Shown here in pieces: positions 9,292 to 16,533 of a stretch of DNA of 33,943 nucleotides. The notes below the pieces were generated by a model that saw nothing but the letters and a program-made list of their open reading frames with translations, was not told the origin of the DNA and ran no database searches. Origin of the DNA: Alphaproteobacteria bacterium (GTDB lineage Bacteria; Pseudomonadota; Alphaproteobacteria; Rhodobacterales; Rhodobacteraceae). The stretch covers positions 1 through 33,943 of the forward strand of contig JAJRPO010000049.1 of NCBI GenBank assembly GCA_024280735.1. The letters run 5' to 3'. A program made the translations under genes and the position numbers. The first letter of the stretch is position 1. Each line of letters begins with the position of its first letter.

Positions 9292-10497
9292 GCGTGTTTT
9301 TTGCGACCCTATGAATATCGCAACCGTAGCGATGATCCCAAAAATGGCTGTGGAAAGCGTTGCGGCGGGCATGCCAAATATTTCAGCCATTGCACCGATG
9401 CCAAAGGCCCCGATAGCAGCGCCGCCAAGGCCCACAACCACCCAAATACTCATCACGCGCCCGCGCATGTCGTCGGGCAGATCGGTCTGTATCATGGATT
9501 GCATGGTCACCCCTAGATAGGTGCCGCAAAAACCCAATATACCGCATGAAAAAAGAGCCAGCGCCCAGCTTTGTGTACTGCCCAGCAGGGCTAATGCCAG
9601 CGTTCCCAATATGCCTGAGGCAAAGATCATCGGAGTGAAGGCGCCGTTGCGCGTGCCTGTGCCGCCATAACCAAATGCCTTTTGAAAGGCGGCAATCAAA
9701 GCACCGGCACCAACCGCAGACCCCATTTGTCCCAAGCCCGTAGCGCCGAGTGCAAAAACACCGTCGGCGATGGTTGGTAGAATGTCGGCTATGCCGCGAA
9801 TGGTAATTGAAAAAACCATTGTCGCTATGATCACAAGACGCAGGGTTGGGCGCTGCGAAACGTATTGTAGACCCAGTACAAAAGCCTGCATGAACCGCTC
9901 TGGAATGGCTTTTACGGGCCGTTCGCGCGGGGCAAGGAATTTGAGGATCAGCAGGTTAGGAACAAAGGAAGCCAAGATAAGGGCGGTGGAATGCATGGTT
10001 CCCAGTCGCTCGATCATCACGCCGCCAAGCGCGGGTGCCAGCAACCGGGCAAGATTGAAATTCAACGCCGATAGCGCCACCACAGACCCGACGTATTGCG
10101 CCTGCACAAGGCGCGGCCCAAGCGACAGGCGTACCGGATGATGGGCGGCGGTGATTGTTCCCATGAAAAAAGCAATCGCCAGTACAGTGGCGGGAGTTAT
10201 GGCGTTATAAATCTGCAATAACAGCAGTAAAGCTATGCAAACCGTCATGCCGCTATTGGTGATGAATGCACCCGTCTTTACGCTTGATCGATCCACCATC
10301 ACGCCAAATATCGGCCCAAAGAACACGGTCGGCAGTAAAGAAACCGCCGCAACTGTGCCCACAAAAGAGACAGAGCCGGAGATTTCCCAACTCAGCCAGC
10401 CAACAATAATCCGCATAATCCACATGCCATTCACCGCGCAAACTGCGCCAGCATAATAGAGCCGATATTGAGGGGTGCGCAGGGCGACTAGGTTCAT
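9271..10497 (-). CDS. MFS transporter, probable exporter
   Basis: A 408-residue membrane protein of the major facilitator superfamily with about 12 hydrophobic segments. The N-terminus (RTPQYRLYYAGAVCAVNGMWI), the GPIFGVMVDR loop between helices 2 and 3 and the DMRGRVMSIW motif late in the protein place it in the EntS/transmembrane-secretion-effector type group, which exports siderophores, drugs or other small molecules. The substrate cannot be inferred. The start is ATG 10497. It is convergent with nrdJ and divergent from the tungstate operon, with no functional link to either that I can see. Confidence 0.85.
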   Translation of the reverse strand: MNLVALRTPQYRLYYAGAVCAVNGMWIMRIIVGWLSWEISGSVSFVGTVAAVSLLPTVFFGPIFGVMVDRSSVKTGAFITNSGMTVCIALLLLLQIYNAITPATVLAIAFFMGTITAAHHPVRLSLGPRLVQAQYVGSVVALSALNFNLARLLAPALGGVMIERLGTMHSTALILASFVPNLLILKFLAPRERPVKAIPERFMQAFVLGLQYVSQRPTLRLVIIATMVFSITIRGIADILPTIADGVFALGATGLGQMGSAVGAGALIAAFQKAFGYGGTGTRNGAFTPMIFASGILGTLALALLGSTQSWALALFSCGILGFCGTYLGVTMQSMIQTDLPDDMRGRVMSIWVVVGLGGAAIGAFGIGAMAEIFGMPAATLSTAIFGIIATVAIFIGSQKTRKKRGGH

Positions 10498-10579
10498 AAA
10501 TCTAGACTAGTGCAATAAGGGGATGAATTAAATCATTAACTTGCTAATGGTCCCGTCGGCTGAAGCGGCTATTTTAATA

Positions 10580-10614
10580 CGCCGCTTCTCAACTGCGGCT
10601 GTTGAGAAGCGGCG
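10580..10614 (+). promoter_or_regulatory. Perfect 13-bp inverted repeat in the tup leader
   Basis: CGCCGCTTCTCAA and TTGAGAAGCGGCG are exact reverse complements separated by a 9-base loop, just after an AT-rich TATTTTAATA that could be a -10 region. It lies 55 bp before tupB. With no T-run it is unlikely to be a terminator; a protein operator or an mRNA leader stem is more likely. It does not resemble the ModE site that I know. Confidence 0.5.
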
Positions 10615-10636
10615 CGCTGTCCTCTATCTTGGCGCA

Positions 10637-10672
10637 ATGACAAACCCAACAGGCATCGGCGGCTGTGTATGA
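10637..10672 (+). CDS. Candidate 11-codon leader ORF coupled to tupB
   Basis: ATG at 10637 opens an 11-residue reading (MTNPTGIGGCV) whose TGA stop overlaps the tupB start as ATGA. tupB has no good ribosome site of its own, so translational coupling through this micro-ORF is possible. The micro-ORF itself also lacks a clear Shine-Dalgarno sequence, which keeps confidence low. Confidence 0.22.
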   Translation: MTNPTGIGGCV

Positions 10673-11373
10673 ATGAAATCACCCAAGGATTAGCAGAGGC
10701 CGGGCGGCTGATTTTTTCGCTGGACCGTGATTTTCTGGAAATTGTCGGCCTGTCGCTGCGCGTGACTTTGAGCGCGGTGGTAATTGGCTCGGTAATTGGC
10801 TTGCCGTTGGGGGCTTGGCTGGTGGTCAACCGATTCCGCTATCGCCGCCACACCATCGCCGTGATGAATGCGCTAATGGGTCTGCCGCCGGTGGTGGTGG
10901 GGTTGATGGTTTATATGCTGTTATCGCGGGCGGGGCCGTTCGGGGTTTTCGATCTGTTGTTCACGCCAACGGCAATGATTATTGCGCAAGTTATCATTAT
11001 TACGCCTTTAATCGCCTCTATTTCGCACCAGACAATTCGTGATTTATGGGCGGAGTATCATGACCTGCTGATTTCCCTGAATGCGACGCGTCGGCAACGC
11101 ATTGTAGCCCTGATCTGGGATGGACGGCGCGCCCTGTTGACGGCAATGCTGGCGGGCTTTGGACGCGGTATTGGCGAGGTGGGGGCGATCATGATTGTGG
11201 GCGGGAATATCGATCATTCGACGCGGGTTCTGACGACGGCGATTTCACTGGAAACCGGCAAGGGGAACTTTGCTTTTGCAATGGGTTTGGGGGTCGTTCT
11301 GATTGCTTTGGCAGTGCTGGTAAACCTGCTGATTCACACACTTTCGCGCACCGAGCGGGCCAGTATTTGGTAG
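10669..11373 (+). CDS. tupB: Tungstate ABC transporter, permease TupB
   Basis: A 234-residue inner-membrane permease of the TupB family, which imports tungstate with TupA and TupC. Five or so membrane segments are visible, the first at about residues 28-50 (LSLRVTLSAVVIGSVIG). The family core is strong: LPLGAWLVVNRFRYRR, MGLPPVVVGLMVYMLLSRAGPFG, the ABC-permease EAA-like loop in RQRIVALIWDGRRALLTA, and GFGRGIGEVGAIMIVGGNI followed by TRVLTTAISLETGKG. The GRxxGEVGAxxxVGGN segment separates TupB/WtpB-like permeases from other families. The start ATG 10669 overlaps the micro-ORF stop. It is separated from tupC by an unusual 238-bp gap although the other tup genes overlap. Confidence 0.92.
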   Translation: MNEITQGLAEAGRLIFSLDRDFLEIVGLSLRVTLSAVVIGSVIGLPLGAWLVVNRFRYRRHTIAVMNALMGLPPVVVGLMVYMLLSRAGPFGVFDLLFTPTAMIIAQVIIITPLIASISHQTIRDLWAEYHDLLISLNATRRQRIVALIWDGRRALLTAMLAGFGRGIGEVGAIMIVGGNIDHSTRVLTTAISLETGKGNFAFAMGLGVVLIALAVLVNLLIHTLSRTERASIW

Positions 11374-11611
11374 AATGATTCGCGAGAGCGCTGGCGCGTG
11401 AAAAACTTGATTGGACAATTTGACTGAGTTCGCACGCCGCTGCTGGCCGCCAAGGCCAGTCTGTCCGTTCTGTAAATTTTTACCGGCACCGAAATTGCGT
11501 TTGCGACAATATTGCTTGGCATTGCCATTTGCCGTTCGTACAGTCTGGGCGAGGACGCCACTGTCATTCGATATTTCCTTTTGGGGAAACAACTAGGAAC
11601 GCTGTTTAGTG
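11374..11611. other. Gap inside the tup operon: hairpin, operator-like site, possible gene remnant
   Basis: Tungstate operons are usually tightly packed, so 238 bp between tupB and tupC is odd. The gap holds ATTGGACAATTTG at 11410-11422, identical to 13 bases in the formate dehydrogenase promoter region. It also has a CTGGCC/GGCCAG hairpin at 11443-11459. A short reading at about 11512-11613 (frame ending ...RYFLLGKQLG) looks coding-like but has no recognisable family. It may carry a second promoter for tupCA or a decayed gene. Confidence 0.4.
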
Positions 11612-12343
11612 ATGAAAGCCGATACAGCGCAGACCTCTATTTTGCCGCTTGTCCTGACAGGGGCACTGGCGAAAATTCGCGGCAAGACCATTGTCGGGCC
11701 AATCGATCTGACCATTGGACAGCTGGGCTTTACGATTGTGATGGGGCCAAATGGCTCTGGTAAAACGACGCTGTTGCGCCTGATGCACGGGTTACAGCGG
11801 ATTTCCGGTGGCACGGTGACGTGTAACCTCCCGGATAAGGTGGCGCGGGTTCGCCAGTCTTATGTGTTTCAAACCCCGATTATGATGCGCCGTTATGTGG
11901 TCGACAGTATTGCCTATCCCTTGCGGCTGCGCGGGGTTGAAAAGGCAAGCGCGCGGGCGCAGGCGACTGACTGGGCCGAGCGGGTCGGGCTGGGACATGC
12001 GCTGGACAGACCGGCACCGGTTTTGTCAGGCGGTGAGAAACAAAAACTGTCGCTGGCGCGGGCCTTGATTTCTGAGCCGGACATTCTGTTTCTGGACGAG
12101 CCTTGCGCCAATCTGGATGGCCGAGCTACGCGAGAGATAGAGACGATTCTATGTGAAACACAGGCGCGTGGTACGCGTCTGGTGATGGCAACCCACGACA
12201 TGGGGCAGGCGCGCCGTTTGGCCAGTGATGTGGTGTTTATGTATGGCGGGAAGGTGCATGAAACCGGCAGCGCATCCTCCTTTTTTGATCAACCGCAGAC
12301 GCCGCAAGCGGCTGCTTTCATCAACGGGGATATTGTTGAATGA
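11612..12343 (+). CDS. tupC: Tungstate ABC transporter, ATPase TupC
   Basis: The cytoplasmic ATPase that powers TupB. It has 243 residues. Walker A GPNGSGKT is at about residues 45-52, the signature LSGGEKQK near 139, Walker B ILFLDEP near 158 and the switch histidine in ATHD near 193. The Q-loop is in YVFQTP. It ends like other TupC proteins with HETGSASSFFDQP. GTG at 11609 is immediately upstream of the chosen ATG and could be used instead. The stop overlaps the tupA start as ATGA, so tupC and tupA are translationally coupled. Confidence 0.92.
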   Translation: MKADTAQTSILPLVLTGALAKIRGKTIVGPIDLTIGQLGFTIVMGPNGSGKTTLLRLMHGLQRISGGTVTCNLPDKVARVRQSYVFQTPIMMRRYVVDSIAYPLRLRGVEKASARAQATDWAERVGLGHALDRPAPVLSGGEKQKLSLARALISEPDILFLDEPCANLDGRATREIETILCETQARGTRLVMATHDMGQARRLASDVVFMYGGKVHETGSASSFFDQPQTPQAAAFINGDIVE

Positions 12344-13143
12344 ACTTTAGGGCTTTTTTCACCGCATTGTTTGTGATTTCGTTTTCAGGACAGTTAGCGC
12401 AGGCGGACTCGATCAAATTGGCGGTAACCACGTCGTTTCATAACTCTGGCCTGTCTGATGTGTTGCTACCGGAAATCAAGAGGGATCTAGATCTGGATGT
12501 AAAACTGCTGGTTGTCGGCACAGGGCAGGCCTTGCGTTTGGGAAAAGCCGGGGATGTAGATGCAATTCTTGTGCATTCGCGCGGGGCAGAGGAAGCGTTC
12601 TTGGCGGGTGGATTTGGTACGCATCGCCGAGAAATCATGTTTAACGATTTTGTGTTGATTGGTCCAAGTGCCGATCCGGCAGGGATAGCAAGTGCCGCCA
12701 CTGCGCAGGAGGCGCTACAGAGGATTTCGGAAGCTCAGGCCAGCTTTGTCAGCCGAGGTGACGACAGCGGCACCCACAAGAAGGAAATGTCCCTGTGGCG
12801 TGACGTTGGCGATGTATCGCGCAAAGGTTGGTATCGTGCTGCGGGGGCCGGTATGGGGGCGTCGTTGAACACGGCCAGCGGTATGAATGCCTATATCATG
12901 GCGGATCGGGCCAGTTGGTTAAAGTTTGGCAACAAGGGTGATCTGGCAATGCTGTTCTCGGGCGATCCGGTGTTGTTTAACCAATATGCCTATCTGCCGG
13001 TAAACCCTGATCTGCACCCGCATGTGAAAGAGGATTTGGCGTTAAAACTGGAAGAGTGGCTGGTTGGCGCGCGGGCGGAGAAACTGATTTCGGAGTATAA
13101 AGTTAACGGTGAGGTGTTGTTTACCTTCAATGCCAAACGTTAG
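12340..13143 (+). CDS. tupA: Tungstate-binding periplasmic protein TupA
   Basis: A 267-residue periplasmic binding protein that captures tungstate (possibly molybdate) and delivers it to TupBC. The signal peptide covers about residues 1-22, with cleavage likely after QLAQA. The TupA hallmark LAVTTSFHNSGL (about 27-38) gives the oxyanion loop. VVGTGQALRLGKAGDVDAILVHSR and the ligand-site motif SRGDDSGTHKKE (about 137-148) are both typical of TupA. The C-terminus EEWLVGARAEKLISEYKVNG closes the second lobe. It is intact. Its N- and C-terminal segments can be aligned with the shortened binding domain of the cytochrome at 15796-16533. Confidence 0.93.
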   Translation: MNFRAFFTALFVISFSGQLAQADSIKLAVTTSFHNSGLSDVLLPEIKRDLDLDVKLLVVGTGQALRLGKAGDVDAILVHSRGAEEAFLAGGFGTHRREIMFNDFVLIGPSADPAGIASAATAQEALQRISEAQASFVSRGDDSGTHKKEMSLWRDVGDVSRKGWYRAAGAGMGASLNTASGMNAYIMADRASWLKFGNKGDLAMLFSGDPVLFNQYAYLPVNPDLHPHVKEDLALKLEEWLVGARAEKLISEYKVNGEVLFTFNAKR

Positions 13144-13173
13144 GGGTGCCGTTCAATAGACAAGAGTTCCGAT

Positions 13174-13209
13174 GCGCTCCGCGCGGGGATATTTAAAAGA
13201 ACAAAGAAT
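13174..13209 (+). other. Intergenic sequence between convergent tupA and DUF6505
   Basis: The 77-bp gap carries a CGCTCCGCGCGGGGATATTT segment followed by an A-rich tail. GC-box plus TATTT segments of this kind recur near gene ends in Rhodobacteraceae as I remember them, but only one copy was noticed here. No T-run terminator was found for either gene. Confidence 0.2.
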
Positions 13210-13220
13210 TGGCAGGGGCG

Positions 13221-13700
13221 CTATTCTTCCATGTCGGCGTGGACCGCCAACATTTCCAATTCTGCATCCGGGCTTTGGATCATGCGGAATGATTCCTTTA
13301 CGCCCGAGTCTGTCAATTCACGCTGTACAGCCAACAAGGTGTTGGCGTCTTGGTCGTCGCATAGTTCCACCATGTGATTGAGTTCTTCTAGCGCGACGGT
13401 GCGGGCCTGCTCCTGCGTTGGCGCGCCGTAGATTGTGACGAAATGCTGCGCCAGTGTGTCGGCCAGAGCCTCAAATTCGGCGGGTTGTATTTGGGTGGTG
13501 GCGACGAAAGTCACGCGGCCAAATGTTTCAATTCCCAGCCAACCGTTGGCAAAAGCTTGGCGGGCTTTTCCGCTCAGGTCGGCCTCTCCCCAATTGGAAA
13601 ACTCAAAGCCGCCACTGATCGCCCATTCGCCGGTGCGGGCAGGTTGATGGAACACTTGCGTGTCGCTTTCGTCAAAATGGATCGCGCGGGCCAGTTTCAT
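13221..13700 (-). CDS. DUF6505-family protein
   Basis: A 159-residue cytoplasmic protein that I match to the DUF6505 family. It has no signal peptide or membrane segment. It begins KLARAIHFDESDTQVF, followed by GEWAISGGFEFSNW, KARQAFANGWLG and RVTFVATTQI; the second half is helical and acidic, ending EMLAVHADMEE. The function is unknown. It is the last gene of a tightly packed minus-strand set (DUF6494, Mrp, ligase-like, DUF6505) with only 4 bases after the ligase-like gene. From memory, this family sits beside formate dehydrogenase genes in many Rhodobacteraceae, so an accessory role in maturation is plausible but unproven. Confidence 0.72.
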   Translation of the reverse strand: MKLARAIHFDESDTQVFHQPARTGEWAISGGFEFSNWGEADLSGKARQAFANGWLGIETFGRVTFVATTQIQPAEFEALADTLAQHFVTIYGAPTQEQARTVALEELNHMVELCDDQDANTLLAVQRELTDSGVKESFRMIQSPDAELEMLAVHADMEE

Positions 13701-13704
13701 AATG

Positions 13705-14448
13705 TCATCCGTTTTCTAGCAATGAAGTAAGCGGGATTAGTCGGGTGTTTTCGCCGCTGCGTAGCAACATGGCAAAATTTTCGTCTACGCCGACGAAGGT
13801 GCCGCTTTGGGGCGTATCCTCGTGTGTGATACTGATTTTTTCGCCCAGGCCATGCGCCAGTCCGCGCCATTCTGCATGCAAAGGGGCAGGGCCTTCTTCG
13901 CCAAAACGGTTGATCCAAACCAACGTGTGGCGGGCCCAGCTTTCGAGCAGGCGCAGCGGCGAGACATCGCCGCAGCCTTCTTGGAACAGCGAGGTTTGAT
14001 CGGGAGTTTCGCCCCCATCCGCGTCGGATTCAGGCAGCAGCAGTAATTCCAGCCCTATCACCAACCAATCGGGTTCGGCGTTTGGGTCTGTGGTAGAAGC
14101 AGCGGCGCGAAGACGGCCCGCCGTGCCGCCGTTAATCACGATGTCGCCCTGCCATTTCAGGTAGACCGCCACCTCTGGCGGGGCCAAAGCGCCAAGCGCG
14201 TTTTGAAAACCGATGCCGCAGGTGCAGAACATGGCCATGGCTTGTTCCAGGGGGATTTCCGGGGCAAAGACAATGGCCGCGCACAGCCTGTCCGGGGTCA
14301 CATTATGCACCAAAACGCCGGAGTCGCAGCCCAGCGTGGCCCGCGCACAGGCGCGCTCAAACGGGTCGGTTGATCCGGTCACTGCCTCGCCTTGAAACAA
14401 GGGGGGGAAGGATAGTGGTTCGGGGGCGTCAAACGGGTTCTCTGTCAT
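13705..14448 (-). CDS. Biotin/lipoate protein-ligase-like protein (DUF4444)
   Basis: A 247-residue protein with a biotin/lipoate A-B protein ligase-like fold. The central part includes VYLKWQGDIVINGGTAGRLRAA (about 135-157), which resembles the KWPNDI...KxxG substrate loop of BirA. The lysine that follows the glycine loop in true ligases is not evident (GGTAGRL). A C-terminal domain of about 60 residues (HAEWRGLAHGLGEKISI, GTFVGVDENFAMLLRSG) corresponds to DUF4444 and resembles the BirA C-terminal SH3-like domain. Whether it ligates biotin, lipoate or another acid is open. It overlaps the mrp stop by 4 bases. Its place among formate dehydrogenase genes suggests a special rather than housekeeping target. 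Confidence 0.75.
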   Translation of the reverse strand: MTENPFDAPEPLSFPPLFQGEAVTGSTDPFERACARATLGCDSGVLVHNVTPDRLCAAIVFAPEIPLEQAMAMFCTCGIGFQNALGALAPPEVAVYLKWQGDIVINGGTAGRLRAAASTTDPNAEPDWLVIGLELLLLPESDADGGETPDQTSLFQEGCGDVSPLRLLESWARHTLVWINRFGEEGPAPLHAEWRGLAHGLGEKISITHEDTPQSGTFVGVDENFAMLLRSGENTRLIPLTSLLENG

Positions 14449-15512
14449 ACGACTTTATCATCGATCAGGCGTTTTGCCAGTGCGCGGAAGGCCTGTGCTT
14501 GCGGGCTCTCGGGTTTGGACACAACAATCGGTGCCCCGCCATCAGCGGCAAGGCGGATGTCCACATGTAGGGGAAGTTCCGCCAGCAATGGAACACCCAT
14601 TTTTGCCGCCTCTGCTTTGACGCCGCCATGGCCGAAGGTGTGTTCTTCGTGGCCGCAATTAGAACAGATATGCGTCGACATATTTTCGATCATCCCTAGG
14701 ATCGGTGTGCCCAGTTTGTTGAACATATCGATGCCTTTACGGGCATCGATCAGGGCCACATCTTGCGGGGTAGAAACAATGATCGCGCCATTCACCTCGG
14801 CCTTTTGGGCCAGCGTCATTTGCACGTCACCGGTGCCCGGCGGAAGGTCCACCAACAGCACGTCAAGCGCGCCCCATTGCACCTGATTGAGCATCTGTTG
14901 CAAGGCACCCATCAGCATCGGGCCGCGCCAAACGACTGCCTCGTCCTCGCGGGTCATCAGGCCCATGGACATCACGGTAACACCATGATTTCGCAGTGGT
15001 AAGATGGTTTTACCATCTGGCGAAGACGGCTTGCCGGAGACCCCCATCATACGGGGTTGCGAGGGACCAAACACATCGGCATCGAGCAGGCCAACACGCA
15101 AACCCTCAGCGGCCAAAGCCACGGCCAAATTGGCGGAAACCGTGGATTTACCAACCCCGCCCTTGCCCGATGCAATGGCGATAATCTTGTTCACGCCGGG
15201 TATTTTTTGCGGCCCTTTTGGCTTGGGCGCACCATGGCCTTTCAGATCTGGCGGGGCCTTTGTAACGCTATGCGCCGTCAAGATAACCGAGGCGGATTTT
15301 ACGCCGTCGAGCGCCTCAACCGCCATTTGCGCGTCGCTGCGCACGGGTTCCATCACAGTACTGGCAGCGGGATCGATTTCGATCACAAAACGCACTGCGT
15401 CATCCTCGACCATCAAGGCTTTCACAAGTCCTGCCGTCACGATGTCAGTGCCGCTCTTGGGGTCAATGATTTGCTTCAGTGCGCCCAGTATGTCGTCTCT
15501 TGTAACTGTCAT
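14445..15512 (-). CDS. mrp: Iron-sulfur cluster carrier ATPase Mrp/ApbC
   Basis: A 355-residue cytoplasmic P-loop ATPase of the Mrp/ApbC/Nbp35 type that carries and transfers 4Fe-4S clusters to apoproteins. An N-terminal MIP18/DUF59 domain spans about residues 3-85. The deviant Walker A GKGGVGKST is at 116-124, followed by the switch GLLDADVFGPSQPRMMG. The paired cluster-binding cysteines C283-x2-C286 (CSNCG) are intact. The start ATG 15512 follows directly on the DUF6494 stop. Next to a polyferredoxin and an Fe-S-rich formate dehydrogenase, cluster supply to these proteins is the obvious inferred role. Confidence 0.93.
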   Translation of the reverse strand: MTVTRDDILGALKQIIDPKSGTDIVTAGLVKALMVEDDAVRFVIEIDPAASTVMEPVRSDAQMAVEALDGVKSASVILTAHSVTKAPPDLKGHGAPKPKGPQKIPGVNKIIAIASGKGGVGKSTVSANLAVALAAEGLRVGLLDADVFGPSQPRMMGVSGKPSSPDGKTILPLRNHGVTVMSMGLMTREDEAVVWRGPMLMGALQQMLNQVQWGALDVLLVDLPPGTGDVQMTLAQKAEVNGAIIVSTPQDVALIDARKGIDMFNKLGTPILGMIENMSTHICSNCGHEEHTFGHGGVKAEAAKMGVPLLAELPLHVDIRLAADGGAPIVVSKPESPQAQAFRALAKRLIDDKVV

Positions 15513-15713
15513 TTATTCCATTCCGGTGATGTTGCCAGTGACCTTATGTTCTAGCGCGATTCCGTCAATTGTCAGCACCATTTTGGCCTCGAACTGCTTG
15601 CCATTCGTCACAGGGCTTCCCGCGTTGCGCATGGCTTCTTCAATCGCTTGTTGCGAGGTCACGCCAACCTGTTTGAGAAACTTGCGCATGGTCATGTTGA
15701 AATCTTCGCTCAT
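15513..15713 (-). CDS. DUF6494-family small protein
   Basis: A 66-residue cytoplasmic protein matching the DUF6494 family: FNMTMRKFLKQVGVTSQQAIEEAMRNA in the first half, then AKMVLTIDGIALEHKVTGNI. The pattern suggests a short helical part followed by two beta strands. The function is unknown. Its stop codon abuts the mrp start, so it is the first gene of that unit. A ribosome site is visible as GGAAGACC just before ATG 15713. It is divergent from the TupA-like cytochrome with an 82-bp shared control region. Confidence 0.8.
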   Translation of the reverse strand: MSEDFNMTMRKFLKQVGVTSQQAIEEAMRNAGSPVTNGKQFEAKMVLTIDGIALEHKVTGNITGME

Positions 15714-15756
15714 GGTCTTCCTTTCGGGAATATTAGGGGGATTGACGGGGGAATTA

Positions 15757-15793
15757 CCAGCCCTTTAGGTTTGTGGGGGCAACGGAGGGCTGG
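15757..15793 (+). promoter_or_regulatory. Inverted repeat that could mask the cytochrome ribosome site
   Basis: CCAGCCCT (15757-15764) and AGGGCTGG (15786-15793) are exact reverse complements with a 21-base loop. The second arm covers most of the Shine-Dalgarno GGAGGG (15784-15789) of the gene starting at 15796. In RNA this would fold over the ribosome site; in DNA it could be an operator for the divergent pair. Confidence 0.45.
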
Positions 15794-15795
15794 AA

Positions 15796-16533
15796 GTGAA
15801 ACGTGGAATTTGGGTTTTTGTGATGGTTTTGGTTTGGGGTGGCATTGCCATGGCCCAACAGCGTAATTTGCGGATCTCGGTTAGCCCCGTGTTGGTCGAA
15901 ACGGGGTTTTTGAAGCATCTGTTGCCGCGGTTTACCTTGAAAACACAGGTGCGGATTGATCTGGTGGAAACTGGTGCAGATGTGGTTTTGGGACCCACAG
16001 GGGCGACGCCAATTCTGCAAGGGGAAGATGTGGTTTATTATGTCAGCGTTCCGGTTGAAGGGCCAAAGGCTGCGCGGTTTGTGGATTGGCTGAAATCCGC
16101 AATTGGTCAGCGCACGATTGGCGCGTTTAAGCGCGACGGGGTTCAAGTGTTCACGGGTGCTGCGGATTTGGTTGTTGTGGCGACCAAGGTGGTTTTTGCA
16201 GGCGATATTGCGGTCGGGGAAACCCTGTCGTTCGCCAATTGCGGGCGTTGTCATGTGGTTGGCCCTAAGAACCGGATGGGGGGTGTCGGCTCGACGCCAT
16301 CCTTTGCCTTGATGCGTACATTTCCCGACTGGCAGCGGCGTTTCGAGACGTTTTTCTCCCTGCGCCCGCATCCGTCTTTCACCCAGATAACCGATGTGAC
16401 AGAACCGTTCGCCGCCAACCTGCCCCCGACCATTGTTCCACTGGAGATCACCGTGGATCAGCTCGATTCCATCGTTGCCTTTGTGGCCACAATCGAGCCT
16501 GCAGATTTGGGCGCGCCGATTGTGCATCAGTGA
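15796..16533 (+). CDS. Secreted hybrid: reduced TupA-like domain plus cytochrome c domain
   Basis: A 245-residue exported protein. The signal peptide is about residues 1-20 (cut after GIAMA). Residues 24-66 read like the start of TupA: LRISVSPVLVETG, then LLP, then VRIDLVETGADVVLG, in register with the TupA encoded at 12340. Residues 91-122 match the TupA end in pattern (WL, I, FK, DG, VFT). About 130 middle residues of TupA, including the ligand motif DDSGTH, are missing. From about 135 a cytochrome c domain follows, with heme site C149-GR-C152-H153 and Met161 or Met173 as possible distal ligand. GTG 15796 is chosen because GGAGGG precedes it. It is convergent with the polyferredoxin (7-bp overlap). 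Periplasmic electron transfer linked to formate dehydrogenase is inferred. Confidence 0.82.
   Translation: MKRGIWVFVMVLVWGGIAMAQQRNLRISVSPVLVETGFLKHLLPRFTLKTQVRIDLVETGADVVLGPTGATPILQGEDVVYYVSVPVEGPKAARFVDWLKSAIGQRTIGAFKRDGVQVFTGAADLVVVATKVVFAGDIAVGETLSFANCGRCHVVGPKNRMGGVGSTPSFALMRTFPDWQRRFETFFSLRPHPSFTQITDVTEPFAANLPPTIVPLEITVDQLDSIVAFVATIEPADLGAPIVHQ

Noticed and set aside
11411..11596. 61-residue reading in the tupB-tupC gap
   Set aside because: Composition is unlike neighbouring proteins, no family recognised, and it overlaps the hairpin and operator-like site.
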